Shown: piece after piece, positions 1 through 11,717 of the stretch
Layout: every line of letters begins with the position of its first letter
How positions within the stretch are numbered: position 1 is the first letter of the stretch
From: Populus alba
Lineage: Eukaryota; Streptophyta; Magnoliopsida; Malpighiales; Salicaceae
Direction of reading: 5' to 3'
Length of the DNA stretch: 64,000 nucleotides
Assembly (NCBI RefSeq): GCF_005239225.2
Contig: NC_133289.1
Span: forward strand, 14,244,889 to 14,308,888
Notes under the pieces: generated by a model
The model's input: only the letters and a program-made list of their open reading frames with translations
Database searches by the model: none
What the model was told of the DNA's origin: nothing
Made by a program: the position numbers and the translations under genes

Positions 1-588
1 GATGTAGAGCAAACATTAGCAGAATGAACCTGGTTCCTGCATCAATTTGCATCAGTTACACCCACTATGAGAGAATTTGAGTCAGCAAGGTACAAGGACA
101 CATATTTATCACTTATATACTATTAGCGATCATCAAAACAAACAGAAATTGGTCAAAAAAGGAAGCCTATCACATTAGAGTTCGAACACAAAATCCTGAA
201 ACTATTTCATAAATGTTCACAACACAAAATCAATCACAGGATAGAAACTCATTGTATTTAAGAAATAACCTTAAAACATATTTGTCCTCATAGACTCCAC
301 AAACTCGCTTCACTTAATAATTTGCAACTCCAAAATTTACTTCAAATTTCAACAATCATTTCTAAAATCTACTCTCATGATCCGCACTCTTTTAGGATTT
401 CCATTTGCTGGGAGCATTCTTGAAAAATTAAAATTAACAAATGAACGGCTTCAGTTAAGCTTCAACAAGAAGACTAATTATAAAATATTGAATTATTTTA
501 AAATAATAATAATAATATTCCCTTCATAATTACATAGATAAACAACAATTCAAAGATTTTAATTAATATTCGAAAAAAAAAATGTTAC

Positions 589-914
589 CTCCCATTAGGT
601 TTTTCTCTGTCATCGACCTTAACGAACTTATGCATTATGCTCGAAAAAAGCGAAGCAACTTTGGCCTCCTCGTTCTCCTTGATGTTCACCGGTAATATCT
701 GACGTGGCACCTTTTCTGGTGGCGTGTCAGTTCCTCTAATTTCAATAGACGAGTCCACCAGTCCATGAATCGCAGGTTGAGACACGTTTTGATTATGTTG
801 CTTCGCCGAGAACAGAGGAGCTTGCGGACCATCGGTCCTTTCTCCGGCGTCGGAGCTCTGACTGGGCAGCGAGGGTTTTTGGAAGAACGAGAGTATCGAT
901 TTTTGGCGCGGCAT
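589..914 (-). CDS. MSH7: MSH7 first coding exon (partial gene, DNA mismatch repair)
   Basis: This is the N-terminal exon of the plant-specific MutS homologue MSH7, which pairs with MSH2 to recognise mismatches in the nucleus. The start is the ATG at 912-914, giving MPRQKSILSFFQKP, a PCNA-interacting (PIP-box) motif at residues 4-12 that is typical of MSH6/MSH7 N termini. Further in, the stretches RGTDTPPEKVPR and SIMHKFVKVDDR match what I recall of Arabidopsis MSH7, and MSH6 does not have them in this form. The exon ends at a GT donor (AG|GTAACA, 589/588). The MutS domains should lie in later exons to the left. I could not identify exon 2 with confidence in positions 1-588, so those bases are probably intron plus undetected exon. 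An upstream in-frame ATG at 938 is possible but would place extra residues before the PIP box. Confidence 0.88.
901..909 (+). promoter_or_regulatory. second E2F-type site overlapping MSH7 codons 2-5
   Basis: The plus strand reads TTTTGGCGC, another TTTGGCGC match, this time inside the first codons of MSH7 (Pro-Arg-Gln-Lys) and in the opposite orientation to the site at 998-1007. Part of the match is forced by coding for PRQK, so it may be coincidence. Confidence 0.35.
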
Positions 915-997
915 TTTCGTACTCCTAGAGAGAATCAACTTTTAGAGATGTGAAATTTTTATTAAAATATATGGAGTCTATACGGTAAAAAACAATT

Positions 998-1007
998 GGC
1001 GCCAAAA
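998..1007 (-). promoter_or_regulatory. E2F-type site upstream of MSH7
   Basis: The minus strand reads TTTTGGCGCC, containing the plant E2F consensus TTTSSCGC (here TTTGGCGC), about 85 bases upstream of the MSH7 ATG. Mismatch-repair genes are commonly S-phase genes, so E2F control is plausible. Function is inferred from sequence only. Confidence 0.6.
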
Positions 1008-1899
1008 TCTGCCCCTTTCGGCTCTCCAAATTTTCAATGGAGAAAATGACGCCCTGATTTTAGATTTCACTGGGTGGTTATTGTTGATCTGGATGTACGA
1101 TTTTCATCGCTTCTTCTAATACGGTCTTATTTTTTACCTTTTAAAGGATTAATATGGTATTGTGCTAACTTTGTTTCATTAATTAAATAGACAGGTAAAC
1201 ATATATCTGCATGTTAAATTTTATTTTTAAATATTTTATTTTTATTCAGATCTATTTTTATTTTTTTTTGCGTATAAAAATTAATATATATTTTTACAAT
1301 TATAATTAAAACTATTTTAAAAAATATATATAACCACGTAAACACATGCTTAAAAGCTCAATCTTACTATAAAAAAAAAAGTATTTAAAATTAACACTCT
1401 CAAATTATTTTATTTTAGGACTTCAACCACTAAATTATGGTGTATTTTAAATGAAATTACTCATGTCAAATTCTCTCCTCTTAGCGGTGATGAGTATATC
1501 ACGATGAGCCAAATAATCACAATCGGAGAAAATTTCCAACCCTTTTGAAATAAAGAGAAATATATTAGAATATCATAAATTGAGTGGTAATATAATCAAT
1601 AAGAAAGTTTATCGCTTCTTAAAAACGAGGCAAGACTTTATTTATTGTTTAACTAGACTATACAACAAAAAAGCAATCAAGCATAATTGATTACATAAGT
1701 AAAATTTAAGTGAGCTGAAGACTTAAGTTGAGCACTCAAAAGACTAGATCGACAGCAACAAACTTTTCCACTAATTAAAAGATGATTTGCGAGAAGGAAG
1801 AGCTGTATATCAAAACCATGTAAAGATGCATGTATAATATTTAAAAACATTTTGCAAGTTTTTACATAAAAATTGCTCAAGAAATAATCCTTAGTGAAG
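1008..1899. other. intergenic AT-rich DNA upstream of MSH7
   Basis: After about 100 bases of likely MSH7 promoter and 5' UTR, the sequence becomes AT-rich with homopolymer A/T runs. The short open frame at 1677-1907 (minus) has no recognisable protein signature and runs into the repeat that follows. I see no gene here. Confidence 0.5.
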
Positions 1900-2145
1900 T
1901 CTAGCAAGACTTCAACAAACAGGAACTCAACAAGGTTCTTAACCTAATAGGACTCAATTTGATTTTCAAAGTCTAACAAGATTTCAAAAAATAAAATCCA
2001 ACAAAGTTCTAAAACCCAACAAGGCTTAAGACAATCTTAAACTCAACAAGGTTTAGCAAGAAAGAGTTTTCAACAAAAAGGACCTAGTGGTTCCGAGTCT
2101 AGCAAGGCTCTATTGATTAAAAACCCGGCAAGGTTTTGACAAAGG
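1900..2145. repeat. degenerate CAACAAGGTT / TCTAGCAAGACTT repeat block
   Basis: Short phrases such as CAACAAGGTT, TAACAAGATT, CAACAAAGTT and TAGCAAGGCT recur about every 20-40 bases. The reverse complement of the same phrasing (TCTTGCTGGACTT, CTTGCTAGGTT, CTTACTAGACTC) occurs at 61440-61545. This is probably part of a non-coding segment of an LTR retrotransposon family present twice in inverted orientation. Confidence 0.5.
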
Positions 2146-2457
2146 GAAAACTGGAATGCACCTCTAGCCCCATTTCTTTTCACTTCTGTCATCGTTGCCT
2201 TTCTTGGCAAATCCTGCAAGAATCAAACACACAAATCCTTTTTTTTTTTTCGTATCATTCTCCAAACTCAAAAGGGTGGTGGACAGGTGGTCATTTTAGT
2301 ACCAGTTTTTTAGGTGGATCTAGGTATTGATTCCATGACTGGACATATCTAAGCCAATTAGATTTCTTCTTATAATTGTTATTATTAATGTTGTTGTTAC
2401 TCTTGTTTATCTTATTATTTGTTTTATGATTATTGTTCTTGATCATCGTCGTTGTCA

Positions 2458-2493
<36 letters not shown>

Positions 2494-3029
2494 TTATTAT
2501 CATTTTCTTCATGGATATGAAACTCTGATTGTTATTGTTCAACAGATGTTGATTAGAGGTGCTTGTTTTACTTGAATTTGACTGCAAATTCATCATATAC
2601 AATAATCGTGTATAGGTTTTTTATTTTTATTTTTGATATAAAAAACCAAACCAAACCAAAATCGGTCGGTTGGAATTGGTTTTGGTTTATTTATCTATTT
2701 TTTACAAAATTTTAGTTTTGTTGTTTTTATAGATAAAAACTGAATCGAACCAAAAATGATAACTCCTAGTCACAAGCTAACGTCAATAATAGCATCTGTT
2801 AATTTAAATGAGATTTTATAACAAATTAGTAATAATCTCTCACTTCAAGAGAAAGTAAACAGTTTACAAATCCCTGCTTTCAAAGAAACATTTGAAGAGT
2901 AGCCCATATGAAATGATGTCATACTTCTAGAAATATTATTTTCCCATAACAAGGACATAACAGTTGCATGATATGTCCTGCAGCACCAAAATAGTACTCA
3001 CAGCTAAGGTCTGACTCGTACCAGTTAGA
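2146..3029. other. gene-free stretch with a TCG microsatellite
   Basis: This stretch contains a T-run, the TCG microsatellite listed separately, and an A/T-rich segment with AAACCAAACCAAA phrases near 2640-2760. The minus frame at 2291-2602 (Asn- and Thr-rich) simply translates AAC/ACG-type simple repeats. No gene is supported. Confidence 0.5.
2458..2490. repeat. (TCG)11 microsatellite
   Basis: Eleven uninterrupted TCG units, preceded by imperfect TCATCG/TCGTTG units. It is a likely length-polymorphic marker. Confidence 0.9.
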
Positions 3030-3430
3030 GTAAAGTTGGAAATCAATTTGGTTAAAACTTGAAAGAATTGATGAGTTTAATGACTTAATAAACTTTGAAA
3101 TCAATTTAATTAATGAAATCAGGGGCTTAATTAAAAAATTATCAAAGTTTAGGGTCAATTTGGGTCAAAATTGCAAGAAATTAAATTCCAAAGACCGAAG
3201 TGAATAGGCATTGATATTATATGGGGATTAATTGATTTTCTAGGGGTAATTTTGAAATAATTAAAAGTTCTCAATTAAGGTCTAAATTGACTAAACTAGA
3301 AACTAATGATTATTTTGTAAATAACGCTAAAATCCAGGGGCAAAATTAAAAAAAAAAAAGATTTCCATGAATAAAAGCCCAATTGCAAAATTTCAGAACT
3401 TCATGGGGCAAATTGAATCAAGAGAACAAC
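3030..3430 (-). repeat. decayed retroelement leader: degenerate 'CAATTTAGTCCC' phrase array
   Basis: The minus strand repeats variants of 'AAATTAAGCCC/TTAACTTT/CAATTTGACCC' at about 20-45 base spacing. The same phrase family runs on the plus strand at 16190-16835 and 60600-61200. I infer a non-coding domain of one plant LTR-retroelement family in three places. Confidence 0.45.
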
Positions 3431-4518
3431 GTCATTTTGGAATCCATTATTCATCCTCTTCCTTTTTGGAACAGAGGAACCTACCTGCAAAAAAACACAA
3501 CACCAATGGCCTCTGCCAAACCCCATCATCTCACTAAATGCAAGCTAGATTGCAGACCAAATGGTCCACTATAAATCCCTTATTGGCTTAACTCATTGTG
3601 CCCTAACAATGCGCCTTTAGTGTTAAGAAAACCCATCACCAACTAGCCAACATTGGCAAGACTGTTGGTGTCCCAATCCCATCAAACTCTGGGCCAATTT
3701 TTATCTTCACATAATATCACCATCCCAAGAAGATAAGGATTGGGTTTCTCTCAAGGGTGGCCTCTAAAAGCAAAGGATGCAGAGAGACTAGAGGATGAAA
3801 AAAAAAAGATAGAAGAAAAAACACAAGAAAGGAAAACAGAGAAGCTAAAGAGAACTTTAACCTTCCTTCATAGCAGATTGCTGACCCAGCCACAGGAAAA
3901 AAAAAAACCCCAAAGTAACAAAAAGAGAGTTAGAGAAGATCTAAAGAACAGAAGCAACCCCAAAAGCAGAAAGAAGGATGACTAGAGAGAAACAAACAAA
4001 ACAAAAATGGAGGAAGGAGCATTACCCGATCCACCACCACCTCAAGTCTTCGTCTTTAAACAATGTCTGAAGTAGATAAGTAATTCTTCTTCCCTCACTC
4101 ATGGTTTGTGTGGATTACTATTAGAAATCAGAAACTTGGACAACTTATAATTTGCAACAACCTAACTTTGAAGAAATTATTTAAAGCCAAAAAGAACATT
4201 TGATCTTCAAGAAATCTTTCTAAAGATCCTAAACAACTTTATATATGTCTAATAGGATCATTGGGACTCTCGAAAAATATTTAAATTTACATTTTTCTCT
4301 ACGTGTATGTGTTTCAAGAAGCTTAACAATATATACATTAATAATCTCTTCATCGAGAATCTTTTGATTTGATATTTGAGCATTGAGTGTGTTTGTTCTG
4401 TTAAATCATATTTGTTATTAACATTATAGTAATTGAATATTTGAATGAGATTTGAAACACCTTTTCAATTTTTATTCCAACTTGCGCAAGTATCTCACAA
4501 CCACTACTATTTGAGAAC

Positions 4519-4521
<3 letters not shown>
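3431..4521. other. gene-free stretch with purine-rich block
   Basis: A purine-rich segment (3780-3990) creates a Lys/Glu-rich open frame at 3740-3985, which looks compositional. Nothing resembling a known gene or splice pattern is visible. Around 4020-4080 the short text ACCCGATCCACCACCACC is slightly GC-richer but unassigned. Confidence 0.4.

Positions 4522-4556
<35 letters not shown>
4522..4556. repeat. (TA)n microsatellite
   Basis: Uninterrupted TA dinucleotides, about 17 units. Confidence 0.9.
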
Positions 4557-4559
<3 letters not shown>

Positions 4560-4726
4560 TTAGGGTAATGAATCCTCTATTAATTACTCGAATATCTTTA
4601 TATAGTTCATATTATATATAATATTTATTCATTTGTTATCCTTGATTCAGGTAATGTGTAATAAGACAAAAAAAATATATCATTTTCTATATAAAATAAC
4701 TTAGTGATCTCAAGCTTAAAGATCAT

Positions 4727-4968
4727 TTACGCAACTTCACATGAGATTTTCAAAGACACAGGTGATCTCGAATCTTCATGTAGATTAGTTTAATATACTT
4801 GTTACTTATAAGAACTTACATTTTAGTTCTACATATTTTCATAACTCTTACGCAACTTCACATGAGATTTTCAAAGACACAGGTGATCTCGAATCTTCAT
4901 GTAGATTAGTTCAATATACTTGTTACTTATAAGAACTTACATTTTAGTTCTACATATTTTCATAACTC
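4727..4968. repeat. 121-bp near-perfect tandem duplication
   Basis: Copies 4727-4847 and 4848-4968 begin TTACGCAACTTCACATGAG and end CATAACTC. By eye they differ at a single position (T4791 versus C4912). Such identity in a decayed AT-rich background implies a very recent duplication. Confidence 0.93.
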
Positions 4969-4988
4969 AACTAATAAGAACAATTTTT

Positions 4989-5018
4989 TTATATATATAA
5001 TATATATATATATATATA
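4989..5018. repeat. interrupted (TA)n tract
   Basis: A TA dinucleotide tract broken by one extra A near its middle. Confidence 0.8.
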
Positions 5019-5089
5019 AAATACATATTATGTACCAATTTCAATTGCTTTAATTAATTTTCAATATTAATAGAATATCGAATAAGAAT

Positions 5090-5320
5090 ACTTAAGAATA
5101 ATGTTTTGTTACAATAAGAATCCTCATAATTATAAACATTTTATTATTTTCTTTGCAAATTATTTTTGTTCTAAAAACTTTATTTTTACTCTAAACTCAT
5201 TAATCAAGTATAAATTAATATTAAAGATAAATAATGTCTTTATAAACAAAAAAATATGTGTTTTTTATATGAATAAAGTCAATATCAAGTCAGATTTCAT
5301 ATAGAGCTTATATACTAAAA
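5090..5320 (-). repeat. fragment of dispersed LTR family, inverted copy
   Basis: The reverse complement (TTTATCTTTAATATTAATTTATACTTGATTAATGAG...) matches the U3 region of the LTR-like copies at 18845 and 33408. The forced translation here (FIFTLNSLIKYKLILKI) parallels FIFTIDSLIKYNLILKI from 33410-33613. It reflects DNA homology, not a gene. Confidence 0.65.
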
Positions 5321-6105
5321 TATCAATCATGTAATTTTTCCAATAATGAAAATGAATTTCAATGAAAAGAAAAACACAGAAAATGCCCACTTCCATATTT
5401 TATCTGATAAAGGTCAAGAGGTGGTCCTAGAAAGGGCAGAGCCAGAGCAAGATGTTTGCTTCCTCGAATTTGATCAGGCCGTTTTTGGTTCAACTCCTTC
5501 TGTTCTCAAATATGGAATCGTGGATAATGGGACCGTCTCACAGTTTTTCAATGGTCAAAGACCAAGTGAAAATGGTTAAGGAATCTGACAACTATGCAAG
5601 CATCCGCAATGTCCAATTTCACACAAAAACCTCAGCCTAATCCCGAACTCCAGCCACAAAGCTAACCATACCATATTATCGAAACAAACAATTTTCTTTG
5701 CCAATCAAAACCAAGCAAATTTCTAAAGAAAAAAGAAAGTACAAAGCATTGGCTCGAATTGGACCCTTCCACTTGAGACGCAACAAGCGGCATGCATGAA
5801 TCGGGCTCATCATACACAGCCACATGGCATCTTTATGCCACGTTTCAGCTAGAAGCTCCTGATTTTTCTGGTGAATAGTTTTTGGCCGCTTCCCTTTTGC
5901 ATTTGCGGCTACATTATCTTGTCAGGCCGTTTGTTTTTTGATCAGTGCTGTAGGTGGTGTGGTTTCACGAGCCAAAGCATATATCTTACTCAGGTTAGTG
6001 ATAACCCACGAATCACAGAAATGAAAGAGCAAACCCTCTCCGGGAAGGAATTATCAACCTACAACTCCTTTACACCTTTTATTTAGCCTTCCTTTCTTTA
6101 CTTCT
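5321..6105 (+). other. upstream region of the HPGSFRC-motif gene, with RY motif
   Basis: This region precedes the small gene at 6214. It contains an RY element (CATGCATG, 5791-5798) about 420 bases before the start codon, a motif linked to B3-factor control in seed-expressed genes. An open frame at 5346-5579 (77 aa) has unbiased composition but no family I recognise. It could be a chance frame, a lost exon or a transposed fragment, so I do not call it a gene. Confidence 0.4.
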
Positions 6106-6112
6106 TATAAAA
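6106..6112 (+). promoter_or_regulatory. TATA box of the HPGSFRC-motif gene
   Basis: TATAAAA lies 102 bases before the ATG at 6214 and is followed by a CT-rich leader, a standard plant promoter layout. The implied 5' UTR is about 70 bases. Confidence 0.7.
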
Positions 6113-6213
6113 TCTCACACACCACGGGTTCTTTCCTTTCTTTTGATCAAGCTCTCTCTTCACAATAAAAATACCTTCTACAATCTTAACCGGAAGAAAG
6201 GTTAGAAGGAAAA

Positions 6214-6480
6214 ATGTGTCACCCTGGTGTGCTTTCGGTTACCCAAAGGAACTTGGTGGTGTATCAAAGAAGGCTCGTTTTTCAAGCAGGTGAGACAGAA
6301 ACTGCAAGTGCACGAACAGAGGTGGCTGCTGGTGGCGGAAGTGCTATTTCTAGATCGATAAACAAGTGTTTGTGCTCACCCACAAGGCACCCGGGATCCT
6401 TCAGGTGCAGGCACCACCGTTCTGATTATGTGTGGAGTGGGAGAATAGCAAGAAAGAAGCAACTCCTTGAAAAGGTATGA
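6214..6480 (+). CDS. small serine-rich-like plant protein (HPGSFRC motif), 88 aa
   Basis: A single-exon gene starting MCHPGVLSVTQRN and ending ARKKQLLEKV. The C-terminal half carries the hallmark of a plant-specific small-protein family annotated 'serine-rich protein-like': CLCSPTRHPGSFRCRHHR (about residues 52-69), followed by a YVWSGR stretch. The biochemical role of the family is not established to my knowledge. The conserved Cys/His residues suggest metal binding, which is inference. There is no signal peptide or membrane segment. The ATG lies in an AAAAATG context about 100 bases after a clear TATA box, which supports the start. It stands alone between intergenic DNA on the left and Copia debris on the right. 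Confidence 0.82.
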   Translation: MCHPGVLSVTQRNLVVYQRRLVFQAGETETASARTEVAAGGGSAISRSINKCLCSPTRHPGSFRCRHHRSDYVWSGRIARKKQLLEKV

Positions 6481-7189
6481 TGTAAGCGTATAAACTGTGA
6501 AAGAGAATTTAAAGTGTTTACCGCTTGTTTCCAATGAATTTCGTTTTCATCAACCGCTCCAGTTTCGAACTGGGTTTCGTTGTCGTAAGAGAACCAACAG
6601 AGAAATATGAAAATAGAATCCGTTTGAGGGTTCATTTCTTATAACTAGTCTCTAAATCTCTCCTATTTTTCTTCGTTTGTCTCCATTTGACATTATGTAA
6701 CACCAGAACTTTCTTTCTTTCTTTTTATTCAAGAAGAAAAGTTAGGAACCTGGTAAAGGAAACTAATTGCAAAAGAACGGCTTTCTTGCAAAGAATAATT
6801 AACCGAATCTTGTGATTTTTTTTTTAATGTGGCATCGTATAGAAGACACGATAAGTTTAATTCAGCAGGTTTACACTCTCTGCTTTGCTTTGGTAAATTC
6901 CATTTTATAATAAACCTTAATTAGCACCCAGAAATTGGGTTATCAGTTCCATTTCGTCCCTATACTACCACAACATGTTTAATTAAGTCCTCTTATTAGT
7001 TAAGAGTTAAGATATAAGAAGTGTTTGGAGGCTTAACAATTGTATTAGTCATCCTCTCTATATATTTATATAATTAGAGTTGTGTACAATATTAAGAGTG
7101 TAACACTCTACACATGATTTGTTCTATAAGCTATACAAGGTAAACATAATTTTCTATATTTGTATCTTATAATTCAATAGTGAATTTTC
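6481..7189. other. 3' flank of the small gene and probable Copia 3' LTR remnant
   Basis: The first 300 bases are likely 3' UTR and flank. From about 6970 to 7197 the minus strand reads like an LTR beginning TGTATTATAG, with an ATATAAATATATAG TATA-like stretch. It belongs with the Copia derivative to its right. The LTR's far end is not defined. Confidence 0.4.
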
Positions 7190-8597
7190 TATAATACACT
7201 CCTTCTAACTGAAGGTGGAGCTTCCGCACGAAGCTTGGATAAAAAATGATCAAAGATCGCAGAAGAAAGCAGTTTGGTAAGAAGAAGAACAAACTAATTC
7301 TTAGAAGAAATGAAGTGAACTTGAATCTTCTTCTTGGCAACTCTATCATGAACAGAATAATAGTCTTCCTTGACATGTCGACATTTTATGGGTCAATTAT
7401 TGAACCACTAATTTGAGAAGGAAAATTGACTACCATGCTCTACCCATTCTGACTTAAACTAAAATTATTATTGCCATATAAAATATCACCATTGCCACGG
7501 GAATTATTGTTGTAGGTGTTGTTCCTCCATCCACCATGAAATTTGCCCCTAGAACCACGGTTAGAATTATTGTCAGAAGATCCTACAAAATGACACCATG
7601 AGATTGGGGTGGCTGACGTTGAACAGAAAAGGTCGATGGAGTGCCAAGGGGCAGGCAGCAATGGTGTTATTGCGTGGGAACCAACAATAGGCTAGAGAGA
7701 ACTCTTATGAAGGTATTCATGAGTGAGCAAATGATTGTGCAAGTCAGTGTAACTAAATGGTTGGGCTTTGGTTGAGAAGTTGGTGGCCGGCCAAGTCTTT
7801 AAATTCTCCCCACAAACCCCTGAACACATAAAGATCGAAGTTCTCTAACCTAATTGGTATGCCAGCGACATCAAGCTCATCATACAAGGACTTTGCTTTC
7901 TATAAGTAGGCTCTAACTGTATCATCTCCTTGTTTTAGTTCTTGATGGAACCATGGAGATGCATAATTCGTGAGTTCAATGGAGATGTAAGAGCTTGATC
8001 AAGAGTCTACCATATAGTGTATGATGTTTGGCAGTCAATAACCAAGTGTAAAACTTTAGTAGATAAAAAGGACAAAAAAGCACTCATAATCAGATGGCCT
8101 TGTTGTTTCCATGACAGAAATGTTGGATTAGTTACTGGAGCAGCCATGAATGATGATATAGCATGAGAAGGAGAGCATGGGAGAGAACCATCAACAAAAG
8201 AATAAACCCACCAGCCTAGTAGACAAGACTTCATCTACAATATCCTCCAATACAAGTAGTTCGTATAAGACAATTTCAAAGAAATCACCTGTGGTGTGTG
8301 AGGTAAGAGAATCATGGTATTGCTGTAATAAACATTAGCATATATGGAGGCATTGAAATCAGCAACAACAATAGGAGCTTGATCAACAGAATTGGGAGAG
8401 GAATAAAACGCTTGCGCAGCAGAGGTATGCAATATTAACGTTGTCTGCACCGAACACAATCGTTGTGCAAGTGAAGAGGATGAAGAACCAAGCAGCAGAA
8501 CAATGGAGATAACTGACAAAACATGGATGGTATGCCCGACAGCAACAGAGGGGTTAAAAATAAGATTAGCAACTGTTATATTTTGATTAAGATCCAT
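7190..8597 (-). pseudogene. Copia deletion derivative: gag joined to the pol tail
   Basis: Read on the minus strand, the frame from 8597 begins MDLNQN. After frame breaks it shows a UBN2-type Copia gag: SYTNYLYW, then a VDGSLPCSP-like stretch, then LSTKVLHLV and CQTSYTIW. A shifted frame around 7700-7960 preserves the gag text YDELDVAG and LHNHLLTHEYLHKSS. The Asn/Gly-rich spacer is at 7440-7580. The usual zinc knuckle, protease, integrase and RT are missing. At 7200-7260 a final pol-like VRKLHLQLEG stretch leads into a purine tract and a TGTATTATAG LTR start. I infer a large internal deletion of a Copia element plus several frameshifts. It is inactive. Confidence 0.75.
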
Positions 8598-11500
8598 AAT
8601 CCAGAATAATTAAATATAAAATTAACAAATACATGTTTGCTGAACTTTCCTCTCCTCATTTGCGTCTAAAATATACTTTTTCCAAAATCATAATTCTCAC
8701 GCCACCAACAAACCTTCGACGCCTTTTCACCCTCACAATCTTCTTTGCTGAATCATCACGCCTTTTGTTCTCAATACTCACAACTTTTCACTTTCGGCAC
8801 AGCGAAAATGCGGCAATAGTTTTCAATAAAATAGAACCTATGATTTCAATAAAAACCAGCAGCAATTCCACTTAAATTTACACAAATCCCAAACCCTATC
8901 CTTTTCCAGACAAAGTCATTAAACCTAATTTGAGAAGAGTCCTGAATCAAACCTAAAGCTGGAATTCTGAAAGAAGCCAGCATGTTACCAGATCTTGGCT
9001 TTGATGTAAAATAGGCCTCCTTTTGTCGTAACTCTGTGATTAATTTCTTACAATTTATTTAGGAAAGAAAGAAGTTCAATATAAGAGGACCAAAATGTAA
9101 AATAAAGAGAAATCTCAAGCTCATTCTTAAATTCACCAAAAAAGTACTTTTTAGTCCTATTTTTCTTTTTCTTCTTTTATGGTCCCTATTATTTTTTAAA
9201 TTTTAGTTTTGATCCAAAAATTCATTATTTTCATTTTTCAAGCTCTAGATGTGAGAAAGAATCATCAGATAAGAAAAAGAGAGAGAGAGAGTTATCATTT
9301 ATCACAGTTTCAGCAAAAACAAAAGCTCAGTCTGAAGGTGAACAGGTTTCATTTGATAAGACAAGTTTTATTAAAGTATTTTTATACATATACCTTGTCA
9401 GGAAAAATAGTTTAAGGCTGGCAGAATGTTTTTCTAATTTGATTTTGTATTTTATATTGATTTAAAGATGTTTTGAGTTGGGAAATTGAATTATTAAGAT
9501 GGTAGGAGCTTTTTTCTTTTAGTTGTTTTCTAATGAAAATAGGTTTTAAAAAATGGTATTTTCCACACAAAAAACCAGTCCAAATTTTTCAGTCACCGCT
9601 TCGGTGGTTGGAATTTGAAACATCAGGCGACGTATCATCTACAATTCTTTTTCAATCAACACGTTATATGCCCCGAAGAAAAAAAAAAGAAAAAAGAGAA
9701 AAGGAAGATTAGGTACTTAGGGCTAGCCTTGCAGACCTAGGTGCAGCTAACCTTCTTCCAGTTAGATGCATGGGCTTGGTCCTTTTTGGTTTTTGGTTTT
9801 TTTCTAATTTTTTGGACATTTTTTTAATGCACTAAAATGTTTTTAGCATTATAATTCAATTTTCATTTGATTTACCCTTGGTTTTATAGATTTTTATGTG
9901 AAAGTTGATATTTGTTTTTTCAATTAAAATAAAATATATGTTTAAAAAATTTTAAACAATTTATTATATTATTAAATATAAAATTCTAATGTATTATTCT
10001 TATAATTTTTTAATATATATGCATCATAATAATAAAAACATTTTTAAAAATTTGCTTTTGAAATTCTTATCATTTTTCTTCAACAAATAAATAGTTGGAT
10101 AAATGATTTGCCGAAAACAAGTCATTAATAGGATAAAGAAGCTTTAATTAAAAAGATATCTTTCTCATTCTTATTTTGAATCATTTGAGTGTTTTGAATA
10201 GTTACTCCAATCGCCTTCGATTTTTATTAATGAACTATTATTTTTTGGCCAGTAATAATAATAATATTAATAAGAGAAAAAAAGATTATACTAGCAAATT
10301 ATTTTATTTTCAATAAAATTTAAACTATTACTTTTCTTATAAAAAACATTATTGATATACAATTAAATAAAAAAAAAATAAATACCTTTTCACAATATGA
10401 AATCAGATATATGAGCTTTCATCTATTTTAACTTTCTAATTTAGTCTTTGATTTACCACAACATTTCTTTCAAAATTTTATTTATACATATAATTCTTAA
10501 TTTATTTTTATTAAAAAAAAAGGTCAATTATTTTGTGTTGAAAAATAATTTTTTTATCTGGCAAGATAGCATGAACAAGGAGGCCAGTAATACCTAAATT
10601 CTAAACAGAGCCCCGTGAGTTTTGCAACTCAAAAGCAACAATTTCTGCAATGACGATAGAGAATAAGTTGAGAATTGAGGGATATTGTTAATTGTAGAAT
10701 ATCCCAAGCAAATCCATTGCAAATATAAAATTCATATTACACAAATCTTAAGTCAACCATAACCATAACTATAATATTGACTCAAGTCAACTTAAAAAAT
10801 AATACATATGAATATCTAAATTTTCCGTTTTAAGTAAATTTTGTAATTTTTTAATATAATGTGTTTCATTTTACAACTATATTTTTTATTTTTTAATATG
10901 CATAGTCCTTTCATTTCTCTTTATTCCTCAATCGGGCTTCTTTTTCTTCACTTTTTTCCTTCAAAATAATATATTACTCTCAGTACACACAAAAAATATA
11001 AAAAAAACAAATGACTGTTTTCTTAACTTTTTTTCTATTTTTTATCTTATTTTCTAACTTAAAAAAAATGTAAAACAACATTAAGAACGCAAACTAACTC
11101 GAAAACAGATGGGTCAACAAAGCTAAGACACATGTTGCATTATTAACATAGAGTTGACGTTAAGCAATTGTGGATGTGAAGGGGCTCAATCAACTCTTAT
11201 AATAAGAGAAGAACCTGAATTAACATGTTTTTTTAGTATCAGTGCCCATTAGATTACAATGTTCGATTTCATTTTAAATGCTATTCTTTATCTAACCAAA
11301 AACACAAACCAATAATAAGCACAGATTTTTATCTTGTCTACCTTACCAGACACCGATCATTCTCGTCCTCAGCGTTCTCATTTACATGGTTCTGTCTCTT
11401 ACATGTCATCTCTCTACGAAATACAACTATAATAATAATAATAATAAATTGTTATTGTTATTCAACACGCCCACCTTATAGGTTCGAGCCTTTCCTATCT

Positions 11501-11717
11501 CTATTATTTTTTTATAAAAATATATGATTTGTTATTCAATATTTTAGCAGGTGACATGATCATTTAATTTTTATGACATAATATTCTACTCTATCACAAA
11601 TATTCATATCTATTCATTTTTATCATGTATTTCGTTTCTTTACAAATATATCAACACAAATATTATTTTGTAATGGAAAAACATGGGGATTCAGCATTAA
11701 GAGGAAGGATTTGAAAG
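8598..11717. other. 3.1-kb gene-free AT-rich stretch
   Basis: No exon-like coding signal is visible. A decayed tRNA-Met primer-site-like string (GCTTTGATGTAA) at about 8999-9010 could mark the 5' end of the Copia derivative to its left, but the match is weak. Around 9580-9610 there is a small ACCG-CTT-CGGT hairpin. A purine run (9678-9710), many A/T homopolymers and an AAT triplet run near 11430-11450 complete the picture. Confidence 0.4.

Noticed and set aside
765..953. Open frame on the plus strand, 62 aa
   Set aside because: Antisense shadow of the MSH7 first exon.
2291..2602. Asn/Thr-rich frame of 103 aa on the minus strand
   Set aside because: Produced by TCG, TTG and ATT simple repeats; the poly-Thr run is the microsatellite itself.
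3740..3985. Lys/Glu-rich 81-aa frame
   Set aside because: A purine-rich tract gives such frames by composition; no homologue or gene context recognised.
5346..5579. 77-aa frame with balanced composition
   Set aside because: No family recognised, no promoter or splice context, and a second overlapping frame is equally open; left as unassigned in the region entry.
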